Positions 1-4,945 of a stretch of DNA of 7,129 bases are shown here, piece after piece (position 1 is the first letter of the stretch; each line of letters begins with the position of its first letter). This DNA comes from an uncultured Christensenella sp. Its GTDB lineage: Bacteria > Bacillota > Clostridia > Christensenellales > UBA1242. The notes beneath the pieces were generated by a model. It was not told the origin of the DNA, made no database searches, and saw only the letters and a list, made by a program, of their open reading frames with translations. Both the position numbers and the translations under genes were made by a program. The stretch is from positions 1 through 7,129 of the forward strand of contig CASFMG010000052.1 of assembly GCA_949295755.1 (NCBI GenBank). The letters run 5' to 3'.

Positions 1-380
1 GCTCACTCATTGATTTTGAAACAGGAGAATCAATCGTATATGGACTCTTTAATGCACAAGAGCGTGGCGAATTATTTATAGGTGCAGGTGTACCCGTTTA
101 TGCAGGTATGGTTGTTGGTAGAAATCCAAAGGGCGAGGATTTGGTTGTTAATGTTTGCAAAAGAAAACATTTGTCAAATTGTCGTTCTAGTTCTGCAGAT
201 GATGCGCTTAGACTTGAAACGCCAATTATTATGAGTTTGGAAGATTGCTTGGAATTTTTGGCTGATGATGAGATAATGGAAGTAACTCCAAAAAGTATTA
301 GAATTAGAAAAAAAATATTAGACCACAATATGAGACTTAGAGAAAGAGGCAAATTGCTTAGGGGAGAAATAAATGAGTAA
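1..380 (+). CDS. typA: TypA/BipA translational GTPase, C-terminal 125 residues (5' end outside window)
   Basis: This is the 3' end of a ribosome-associated GTPase of the EF-G-like TypA/BipA family, which acts in 50S assembly and stress or cold adaptation. The open frame enters from the left edge (first complete codon at position 3) and ends at TAA 378-380. The visible part covers the end of the EF-G domain V-like region (YGLFNAQERGELFIGAG, VPVYAGMVVG) and the TypA-specific C-terminal domain. That domain carries the family signatures KHLSN, SSSADDALRL, the SLEDCLEFLADDE block and EVTPKSIRIRKKIL. The GTPase domain lies upstream and cannot be assessed. The last 8 bases overlap the start of the next gene (ATGAGTAA), suggesting translational coupling. 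Family identity is secure from the C-terminal signatures alone. Confidence 0.95.
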   Translation, partial: SLIDFETGESIVYGLFNAQERGELFIGAGVPVYAGMVVGRNPKGEDLVVNVCKRKHLSNCRSSSADDALRLETPIIMSLEDCLEFLADDEIMEVTPKSIRIRKKILDHNMRLRERGKLLRGEINE

Positions 381-657
381 AAAACCAAATTTAAACCTAA
401 AAAGACAACAGGCAAAAGATTATAAAAAAATGTTAAAGCGAATGTGGATTTGTGTGGGGTGTTTAATCCCCGTAATTTTGATAATCACATACCTTTTTGC
501 AGTGTTTAATTTTCCTGTTTGGCTTGCAATATTTTTAAATGTTGTTATTGGTGGTTTTATTTGTTTACTTGTATATATAATTTTTGATAGAATAGAAGAA
601 AAGAAAAAATTAAAAAATTTGTTAGAACCAAATGATGAAGATCCGTTTTCTAATTAA
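373..657 (+). CDS. Small two-helix membrane protein of unknown function
   Basis: I do not recognise a family for this 94-residue protein. It begins with a basic, Lys/Arg-rich stretch (residues 1-23), followed by two hydrophobic segments at about 24-45 and 48-71 joined by a very short turn, then a charged tail ending NDEDPFSN. The positive-inside rule predicts both ends in the cytoplasm. The start is supported by GGGGAG at 361-366, 6 nt before ATG. The gene overlaps the typA stop by 8 bases and is followed 12 bp later by dnaB, so the three are almost certainly co-transcribed. The acidic D-E-D-P-F near the C-terminus loosely recalls the protein-binding tip of SSB proteins, but it is not terminal and may be chance. 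The gene is real by its spacing and ribosome site; its function is unknown. Confidence 0.8.
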   Translation: MSKKPNLNLKRQQAKDYKKMLKRMWICVGCLIPVILIITYLFAVFNFPVWLAIFLNVVIGGFICLLVYIIFDRIEEKKKLKNLLEPNDEDPFSN

Positions 658-669
658 AAGGAGTAAAAT

Positions 670-2148
670 ATGGCTAATAATATTGTAAAAATGATGCCAC
701 ATAGCATAGAAGCAGAGCAGTCTGTTCTTGGTTGTATGCTAATAAATAGCGATGTCGTTCCAAAAATTGCTTCAAATTTAAAAGTTGATGACTTTTATAT
801 TGAAGCAAACAAAGTTATTTACGAAAATATGCTTTCTTTGTATGCCAGCAATCAACCAATAGATTTTGTTACAATAACTGATAAACTTGATAAAGCAAAT
901 TCGCTTGATAGTGTTGGTGGAGTTGAATATATTACAACTCTTGCCAATTCACTTCCAAGTGCAGTTAATTTTAAAGTATATATGGAAATTGTAAAACGTG
1001 ATTCACTCAACAGAGCACTTATAAACGTTTCGCAAAAAATTGCCGAAAAAGCATATAATTGCGAAGATGGAAGTGAATCTTTATCATATGCAGAAGGCCT
1101 TATATATCAACTTGCACAAAATGAACAAAACAGCGACCTTGAACACATAAGTCCTGCACTTAATTTAGCAATAAAAAATATGGACGAAATTGCAAAAAAT
1201 GGTGGGAAAATTAAAGGTATTTCAACTGGAATTACAGAATTTGACCAACTTACAAACGGATTGCAAAATTCCGATTTAATTCTTCTTGCTGCCCGTCCCG
1301 GTGTTGGTAAAACTTCTTTTGCACTCAACATTGCAATCAATTCTGCACTTGAACAAAAAAAGACTTGTGCAATCTTTTCACTTGAAATGCCCAAAATTCA
1401 ACTTGCACAAAGAGCAATTTGTTCGGTTGCAAAAGTTAGTATGTCAAAGGCAAAAAAAGGCACACTAAATAACGATGATTGGAAATATGTATGGCTTGCA
1501 AACAAAAAACTTAGTGAAGCAAATATATATATTGATGACTCTACAATGAACACACCAATGGATATTTTGGATAAGTGCAGACGACTTAAAAGAGAAAAAG
1601 GCCTAGACATTGTTGTTATTGACTATTTGCAACTTATGAGTGGAGTTACTAAAAAAACAGATAATCGTCAACAAGAAATAAGTGAAATAACAAGATATTT
1701 GAAGATAACTGCTAAAGAATTGAATGTTCCAATCATCCTTTTGTCGCAATTATCTCGTGCTATTGAACAAAGAAAAGACCACAAACCAATGCTTAGCGAC
1801 CTTAGAGAAAGTGGTGCTATTGAACAAGATGCCGACATCGTTTTATTTATTGACAATCCTGATAAATACAATGACATTGTAAATCCAAATGAACCAGGTA
1901 TTTGTGAATTGGTTGTTGCAAAGCACAGAAACGGCGAACTCGCTAACATAAAAATGAGATGGATAGGCGAGTATACTGCTTTTGTTGACCCGGATAAAAA
2001 AATAGGCAGAAAAGATTATGGAGATGCTGTTAAAGTTGTTCCAGATGAAGCATTTGGTGGAGCACCCGACTTACCAAGCGATGAAGATTTAAAAGATATG
2101 AATTTTGATGAAATCGCAACTGCATTCAACGACAAAGACATAAAATAA
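670..2148 (+). CDS. dnaB: Replicative DNA helicase DnaB
   Basis: This is the hexameric 5'-3' helicase that unwinds the replication fork and recruits primase (called DnaC in Bacillus subtilis). The N-terminal DnaB domain begins with the typical PHSIEAEQSVLGCML and spans about residues 8-110. The RecA-like ATPase domain starts near residue 180 (GISTGITEFDQLTNGLQ). Walker A is GVGKTS at 211-216, the SLEMP motif follows, and Walker B is VVIDYLQLM with D318. The SQLSRAIEQR/LRESGAIEQDAD block comes next. KHRNG at 418-422 matches the family's arginine-finger region. No intein is present. At 492 residues it is somewhat longer than the roughly 450-residue Gram-positive enzymes, because of an acidic tail after residue 448. 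AAGGAG at 658-663 lies 6 nt before ATG and fixes the start. It is the last gene of the typA unit and ends just before a terminator. Confidence 0.97.
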   Translation: MANNIVKMMPHSIEAEQSVLGCMLINSDVVPKIASNLKVDDFYIEANKVIYENMLSLYASNQPIDFVTITDKLDKANSLDSVGGVEYITTLANSLPSAVNFKVYMEIVKRDSLNRALINVSQKIAEKAYNCEDGSESLSYAEGLIYQLAQNEQNSDLEHISPALNLAIKNMDEIAKNGGKIKGISTGITEFDQLTNGLQNSDLILLAARPGVGKTSFALNIAINSALEQKKTCAIFSLEMPKIQLAQRAICSVAKVSMSKAKKGTLNNDDWKYVWLANKKLSEANIYIDDSTMNTPMDILDKCRRLKREKGLDIVVIDYLQLMSGVTKKTDNRQQEISEITRYLKITAKELNVPIILLSQLSRAIEQRKDHKPMLSDLRESGAIEQDADIVLFIDNPDKYNDIVNPNEPGICELVVAKHRNGELANIKMRWIGEYTAFVDPDKKIGRKDYGDAVKVVPDEAFGGAPDLPSDEDLKDMNFDEIATAFNDKDIK

Positions 2149-2150
2149 AT

Positions 2151-2181
2151 AAAAAAACTCTATCACTGATAGAGTTTTTTT
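2151..2181. terminator. Bidirectional intrinsic terminator between dnaB and the convergent gene
   Basis: The inverted repeat CTCTATC (2158-2164) / GATAGAG (2168-2174) has a 3-nt loop. It is flanked by seven A (2151-2157) on one side and seven T (2175-2181) on the other, so the stem can extend and each strand ends in an oligo-U run. It lies 2 bp after the dnaB stop and 11 bp beyond the stop of the minus-strand gene, as expected for a shared terminator of convergent genes. Confidence 0.92.
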
Positions 2182-2192
2182 GTGTTTTATTT

Positions 2193-2585
2193 TTAATTAA
2201 AAAGAGTATTATATAGTTCTGTGCAAGCATTTAATGTTTTTGCAAGTTTTGTAAGAATTGCTTGTTTTAAAGAATTTGTTTCATTTTCATTTTCCATAGA
2301 AACAAGTGTACCTGCACTATGACACGCATCATTGAGCAGTGAAGCGAGATTTAATGATGAAATATCATAATCATCACTGTCTAAAACGGGCGAAGTACAT
2401 AGTTCTTTAATTTCGTTAAAAGTGTCATTAACTAATGTGTTTAAAATGTCTTTTACTTGCAAAAAATATTTTTGCGACAATGTTAGATCTCCATCATCAA
2501 TAGCAATTTGACTAAGTATTAAAAGTTTTGAACATTCATTAGCGTTTTCAATTAGTTCACAATAAGTTTTTATATATTCGTTCAT
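2193..2585 (-). CDS. Hypothetical helical protein, 130 residues
   Basis: I do not recognise this protein. It appears almost entirely alpha-helical, soluble and acidic, with no signal peptide or membrane segment. It has two predicted helical halves (about residues 1-65 and 78-129) separated by an acidic linker, LDSDDYD. Five scattered cysteines do not form a CxxC pair. The helix-rich, repeat-like register (YFLQVKDILNTLVNDTFNEI) could suit a TPR-like or four-helix bundle fold, but that is only a guess. The start is well supported: GGAGG (minus strand 2594-2590) precedes ATG, and a good vegetative promoter lies just upstream. It stands alone, convergent with dnaB and divergent from the small YjzC-like gene. 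Base composition matches its neighbours. Confidence 0.8.
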   Translation of the reverse strand: MNEYIKTYCELIENANECSKLLILSQIAIDDGDLTLSQKYFLQVKDILNTLVNDTFNEIKELCTSPVLDSDDYDISSLNLASLLNDACHSAGTLVSMENENETNSLKQAILTKLAKTLNACTELYNTLFN

Positions 2586-2606
2586 TTTTCCTCCATTTAT
2601 AAGTTA

Positions 2607-2635
2607 AGTATATAATTATAAAAAAAAATTGTAAA
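2607..2635 (-). promoter_or_regulatory. Sigma-A-type promoter of the 130-residue hypothetical gene
   Basis: On the minus strand, TTTACA (2635-2630) and TATACT (2612-2607) are separated by exactly 17 bp. The transcript would start near 2600, giving a leader of about 15 nt that contains the GGAGG ribosome site at 2594-2590. Each hexamer matches the consensus at five of six positions, but the whole region is AT-rich, which makes chance matches easier. Confidence 0.6.
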
Positions 2636-2687
2636 TTAAAATGAATAATAAAATAAAAATTACAAATCATAACTATGGAGGTTAAAT

Positions 2688-2849
2688 ATGGATAATACAG
2701 CATACAGACCAGGTGAACAAGCCCCAGAAAGTGGAAATTACGCTTGTTATGATGAAAATGGCAACTGTGGTGGAAGTGTTTATCTTGAAAAAGGTCAAAG
2801 ATTTCCTGCAACACAACACAGTGGAAGCACATACAAAAAAGAAAACTAA
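2688..2849 (+). CDS. YjzC-like small protein, 53 residues
   Basis: This short gene encodes a hydrophilic protein with the pattern YRPGEQAPESGNY at residues 6-18 and VYLEKGQRFP at 31-40, ending near Tyr49. The layout (RPGxxAPxxGxY, then VxLxxGxxFP, then an aromatic near the end) resembles the YjzC-like family of very small Bacillus/Clostridium proteins, whose role is not established. Two cysteines, C20 and C27, sit in ACYDENGNCGG and are not in a CxxC zinc-binding arrangement. Reality of the gene is supported by GGAGG at 2677-2681, 6 nt before ATG, and a strong terminator 3 bp after the stop. It therefore forms a self-contained single-gene unit. A perfect TATAAT at 2611-2616 could be its -10, but no good -35 accompanies it. 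Family assignment is from remembered pattern only. Confidence 0.75.
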   Translation: MDNTAYRPGEQAPESGNYACYDENGNCGGSVYLEKGQRFPATQHSGSTYKKEN

Positions 2850-2851
2850 AC

Positions 2852-2878
2852 AAAAAGACAGGCTTTGCCTGTTTTTTT
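2852..2878 (+). terminator. Intrinsic terminator of the YjzC-like gene
   Basis: ACAGGC (2858-2863) pairs with GCCTGT (2867-2872) around a TTT loop, followed by a T run to 2878. A upstream and T downstream lengthen the stem. It begins 3 bp after the stop codon of the 53-residue gene and insulates it from the next plus-strand gene. Confidence 0.92.
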
Positions 2879-2910
2879 GTTGCATTTAAGTTTTATTTTT
2901 ACAAATCATA

Positions 2911-2919
2911 TGATATTAT
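2911..2919 (+). promoter_or_regulatory. Extended -10 promoter, predicted to give a leaderless mRNA
   Basis: TGA at 2911-2913 followed by TATTAT at 2914-2919 forms a TGn-extended -10 element. The -35 position 17 bp upstream (TTTTAT, 2891-2896) is weak, which an extended -10 commonly offsets. The -10 ends 6 nt before the ATG at 2926, so the expected start nucleotide is the A of that ATG. A perfect 10-bp palindrome, ATCATATGAT (2905-2914), overlaps the element and could be an operator. The promoter call is inferred from the hexamer and spacing only. Confidence 0.55.
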
Positions 2920-2925
2920 GTTTAT

Positions 2926-3420
2926 ATGGAAGATTTGAAAAAAAGTAGAAATAATTTATTGTTTTTATCCATTATTCTTACAATTTGTTTTATTGGTGGA
3001 ATACCTGCCATTGTTTTTGGTGCGTCAAAAGGAATTGTGTTATTGTTGGTTGTGGGGATTGTTTGCACTGTTTTAGGATTTTATATTATGCCAATTTGTT
3101 GGGTAATTTACGGCGAAAGGGGAAAATACATTGCAGTGCTTAGTTGTATTGTTAAAGACAATATATTAAAAGTTGACAACATAAAACAAAATCTTGGGAT
3201 AACAGATATTGAGGTTAAAAAAATAATAAATTATTTAATAAACAAAAGATATTTAACAGGTTATTTATTTATTGATGAAAAAGAATTAAAAAAAATAGAG
3301 CAGAAAAAAGATATTTTAATAACAAAAAAATGTCCATATTGTGGTGCAAATATAGAACTTACTGAAAAAGTTGTAACTTGCAAATATTGTAATGCTAAAT
3401 TTAAAATAAATGAAAATTAA
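2926..3420 (+). CDS. Membrane protein with probable winged helix and C-terminal zinc ribbon
   Basis: This 164-residue protein has no close named relative that I recognise. Two hydrophobic segments (about residues 11-33 and 37-62) anchor it in the membrane. Residues about 66-118 (SCIVKDNILKVDNIKQNLG, then helices and an LTGYLFID strand) look like a winged-helix unit. The C-terminus is a zinc ribbon with CPYC at 136-139 and CKYC at 152-155, both ahead of typical G/N-rich knuckles. The short hairpin between TM segments suggests the winged helix and ribbon are cytoplasmic. A stop in frame at 2911-2913 leaves ATG 2926 as the first possible start. No Shine-Dalgarno sequence precedes it, but an extended -10 lies 6 nt upstream. 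It is a single-gene unit between two terminators. Function could be sensing or protein binding at the membrane; this is open. Confidence 0.82.
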   Translation: MEDLKKSRNNLLFLSIILTICFIGGIPAIVFGASKGIVLLLVVGIVCTVLGFYIMPICWVIYGERGKYIAVLSCIVKDNILKVDNIKQNLGITDIEVKKIINYLINKRYLTGYLFIDEKELKKIEQKKDILITKKCPYCGANIELTEKVVTCKYCNAKFKINEN

Positions 3421-3431
3421 AAACTATAATT

Positions 3432-3461
3432 AAAAAAACTTATCGGTTAGATAAGTTTTTT
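3432..3461. terminator. Bidirectional intrinsic terminator between the zinc-ribbon gene and divIC
   Basis: CTTATC (3439-3444) and GATAAG (3450-3455) pair around a 5-nt loop and are flanked by A (3432-3438) and T (3456-3461) runs. It sits between two convergent genes, 11 bp after one stop and directly next to the other, and should stop transcription from both sides. Confidence 0.9.
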
Positions 3462-3462
3462 G

Positions 3463-3780
3463 TTAGTTTATTTCAATTACTTTGTCGCCGTCTTCTCCGT
3501 ATGGAACATCGCCATTATTTTCCCAATAGTCGTTGTAATAGTCATCACTGACATTTACATTGCCGTCTTCATCAACTTCGCCTTTGTATTCATATTCTTC
3601 TTTTGCTTCATTGTATTCTTGTTCTAGTTTTGAATTTGTTTGTTGAAGATTGTGTAAATTTGATTGTTTAGATTTTAGAACAAAAGTTTGAACAATTCCA
3701 ACCATCAAAAAACAACATAACACTATGCTCATACAAATAAACAATATTTTAAATTTTTTTTTGCTTCTTTCGTTTTCCAT
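3463..3780 (-). CDS. divIC: DivIC/FtsB-like septum formation protein
   Basis: This small bitopic divisome protein is of the DivIC/FtsB type, which partners FtsL and DivIB/FtsQ at the septum. It has a basic cytoplasmic N-terminus (residues 1-11), one membrane segment (about 11-35) and a short extracytoplasmic coiled coil (about 37-65, LHNLQQTNSKLEQEYNEAKEEYEY). It is 105 residues, a little shorter than the roughly 125-residue Bacillus protein. The C-terminal part is unusually acidic and Tyr/Asn-rich (residues 68-98), and the usual AREKLG-like stretch is hard to find. The last residues, YGEDGDKVIEIN, may correspond to the PGE-xx-xxI ending. The gene is third in the yabP-yabQ-divIC order, as in Bacillus, which supports the call. 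Its start lies inside yabQ (32-bp overlap) with only a weak ribosome site. Confidence 0.82.
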   Translation of the reverse strand: MENERSKKKFKILFICMSIVLCCFLMVGIVQTFVLKSKQSNLHNLQQTNSKLEQEYNEAKEEYEYKGEVDEDGNVNVSDDYYNDYWENNGDVPYGEDGDKVIEIN

Positions 3781-4132
3781 TTAATTTCACTTTTGTTAAC
3801 AAATTTGTAAATTTTCTAAAGTAAGTATAACACCACACATTAGTTTTTGCAATCAATTTTCCAAGTGTTAAGCGTTGTAAAAATAAAAATAATATAAACA
3901 CAACCAAAACATAAACTCTAAATTGTCCGTAATTAGTGTTTAAATTTACAAAAAACAAAATTAAAAAACTAGATATTGTGGCAAGTGCTTGAAATACATT
4001 TTTTACAACTTTATTGTTGTTGCATAAAAAAGTTATGGTGTTTGTTATATCAAACAAAAAACCACTACAAAATCCAGAAAAAATTAACCATACTAGAATG
4101 TATGGTTGAGATAGTGTTTCAAATAAAATCAT
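3749..4132 (-). CDS. yabQ: Spore cortex biosynthesis protein YabQ
   Basis: YabQ is a membrane protein of the outer forespore membrane needed for cortex peptidoglycan formation. Three hydrophobic segments are visible (about residues 10-29, 48-65 and 70-90), with the family-like GxxxGxxxD pattern in FSGFCSGFLFD at 18-28 and NYGQFRVYV at 67-75. The C-terminus is strongly basic (KLNGKRKKQKKI). At 127 residues it is much shorter than the roughly 210-residue B. subtilis protein, close to the core of the family. The start overlaps the yabP stop as ATGA (4132-4129), a classic coupling arrangement, with AAGGA about 8 nt upstream. Assignment rests on topology, the two motifs and its place between yabP and divIC. 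Confidence 0.85.
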   Translation of the reverse strand: MILFETLSQPYILVWLIFSGFCSGFLFDITNTITFLCNNNKVVKNVFQALATISSFLILFFVNLNTNYGQFRVYVLVVFILFLFLQRLTLGKLIAKTNVWCYTYFRKFTNLLTKVKLNGKRKKQKKI

Positions 4133-4410
4133 TTAAAAATCCTTTTGAGTAGGCTTGTTTTTTCTTTTTTATCTGTCCACTTTATACTGTTTATTAAGCC
4201 AGATACAACAAGTTCTCCGTTTTCTTCGTCTAGTTTTGTTGTTTGAAGTTGTTCGCCTAAAACAAGCATATTACAATCAAGTGCAACTAAAATAATTTGC
4301 GTTGGCGAAAAAGATATAACTTTTTTTACACCACTTATTATTAAATCATTTCTGTTTATTATTCGTACTATATTTTCTTTTACAAATTTTGATTCATTAT
4401 TTTCGTTCAT
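4129..4410 (-). CDS. yabP: Spore cortex/coat morphogenesis protein YabP (YabP/YqfC family)
   Basis: YabP is a small soluble protein required with YabQ for sporulation; in B. subtilis it is made in the mother cell under sigma-E. The family core is clear at residues 20-79: RNDLIISGVKKVISFSPTQI, then a LGEQLQ strand, then LDEENGELVVSGLINSIKW. The length (93) matches the roughly 100 residues typical of the family. It is the first gene of the minus-strand yabP-yabQ-divIC unit, and its stop overlaps the yabQ start. No Shine-Dalgarno site precedes the ATG. The 57 bp separating it from marR hold a terminator and a possible promoter. The related YqfC has similar features, but YqfC is normally next to yqfD, so context favours YabP. 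Confidence 0.92.
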   Translation of the reverse strand: MNENNESKFVKENIVRIINRNDLIISGVKKVISFSPTQIILVALDCNMLVLGEQLQTTKLDEENGELVVSGLINSIKWTDKKEKTSLLKRIFK

Positions 4411-4415
4411 ACTAT

Positions 4416-4421
4416 ATTTTA
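4416..4421 (-). promoter_or_regulatory. Possible -10 element of the yabP-yabQ-divIC unit
   Basis: On the minus strand TAAAAT (4421-4416) ends 5 nt before the yabP ATG. The -35 position 17 bp upstream reads TTCTAA and is poor. The overlapping TCACAAT partly resembles a sigma-E -10 (CATACAAT), but I see no matching -35. The promoter must be in this short gap unless transcription reads through from marR, so a promoter here is likely even though its class is unclear. Confidence 0.35.
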
Positions 4422-4445
4422 TTGTGATGTACTCAATCTTAGAAC

Positions 4446-4469
4446 AAAAAAAGCACTTTTAATGTGCTT
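4446..4469 (-). terminator. Intrinsic terminator of marR, overlapping its stop codon
   Basis: Read on the minus strand, AAGCAC (4469-4464) pairs with GTGCTT (4456-4451) around a 7-nt loop, followed by an oligo-U run to 4446. The first two bases of the stem are the last two of the marR TAA stop (4470-4468), so coding and terminator are fused. It separates marR from yabP. Confidence 0.85.
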
Positions 4470-4854
4470 ATACTTTTTTATTTAGATACTTTAAAATTAT
4501 ATCAAGGTTATATTCAATTTCAAGGTCTTGTTCGTGAAATATTTTATCAAGTTTTTGTGTGTATTCATCAAGCATTTTTTTACCTTTTGGCGTTATTGAA
4601 TAAAATATTGCTCTTTTATCGCTTAAACTTTTTTTAGAAACAATTAAATCGTCTTCAATCATCTTTTTTGTGATTAGTGCCAAATTAGATTTAACTATGC
4701 CAAGTTTTGAAATCAATATTTGTGGAGATACGCTTGAATATTCATCAACAAAATACAACAACTTTATTTGTGTATTGGTTGTTTCGTTTTTTGTTATGTT
4801 GCAGATTGTTTGTGATAGAGATTTTATCTCTAATAGTTTTCTTGCAATACTCAT
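4468..4854 (-). CDS. MarR-family transcriptional regulator
   Basis: This 128-residue winged-helix DNA-binding protein would act as a dimer and often represses its own and an adjacent divergent gene. Helix-turn-helix residues are about 41-72 (SVSPQILISKLGIVKSNLALITKKMIEDDLIV). The wing is SLSDKRAIFYSITPKGKKML at 76-95, with the family-typical DKR and xxLTPKG-like pattern. N-terminal (1-35) and C-terminal (95-128) helices should form the dimer interface. No ligand-binding cysteine set is evident; only C18 is present. It diverges from recD2, with 91 bp between start codons holding both promoters. ATG has no Shine-Dalgarno sequence, and a near-consensus promoter ends 6 nt upstream, so the mRNA is probably leaderless. 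Target genes are unknown; recD2 and itself are the natural candidates. Confidence 0.88.
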   Translation of the reverse strand: MSIARKLLEIKSLSQTICNITKNETTNTQIKLLYFVDEYSSVSPQILISKLGIVKSNLALITKKMIEDDLIVSKKSLSDKRAIFYSITPKGKKMLDEYTQKLDKIFHEQDLEIEYNLDIILKYLNKKV

Positions 4855-4860
4855 ATTGTT

Positions 4861-4889
4861 ATGATAGAGTTTTTAATTATTATTGTCAA
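4861..4889 (-). promoter_or_regulatory. Sigma-A promoter of marR, predicted leaderless
   Basis: On the minus strand TTGACA (4889-4884, perfect consensus) and TATCAT (4866-4861, five of six) are 17 bp apart. Six nucleotides follow before the ATG at 4854, so the expected transcription start is the A of the start codon. No ribosome site could fit. This is the best promoter match in the window. Confidence 0.75.
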
Positions 4890-4910
4890 ACAAAACTAAA
4901 CAAAATTAAC

Positions 4911-4939
4911 TTGCAGTTTTTATAAATTTATTTTAAAAT
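4911..4939 (+). promoter_or_regulatory. Promoter of recD2, predicted leaderless
   Basis: TTGCAG (4911-4916) and TAAAAT (4934-4939) are separated by 17 bp, and TAAAAT ends 6 nt before GTG 4946. The -35 keeps TTG but is otherwise poor. The geometry relative to the start codon is the same as at marR and at 2926. No Shine-Dalgarno sequence is visible between the -10 and the GTG. Confidence 0.5.
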
Positions 4940-4945
4940 GTTAGA

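Noticed and set aside
98..415. Minus-strand open frame of 105 codons across the typA end
   Set aside because: It lies antisense to typA and the small membrane gene, both of which have strong support. Its Ser/Leu-rich translation is typical of a shadow frame.
1107..1949. Several open frames inside dnaB on both strands
   Set aside because: All overlap the continuous, motif-complete dnaB frame and show no ribosome site or recognisable domain.
2611..2616. Perfect TATAAT on the plus strand as promoter of the YjzC-like gene
   Set aside because: No acceptable -35 lies 16-18 bp upstream, and in such an AT-rich gap the hexamer is expected by chance. The true promoter of this gene remains unlocated.
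2557..2885. Two minus-strand open frames over the YjzC-like gene
   Set aside because: They run through a terminator and a promoter region, overlap each other, and have Cys/His/Phe-rich translations typical of antisense frames. The plus-strand 53-residue gene has the expression signals.
4670..4925. Plus-strand open frames over the marR start and its promoter
   Set aside because: Antisense to a clear MarR-family gene, with no ribosome site and no recognisable sequence.
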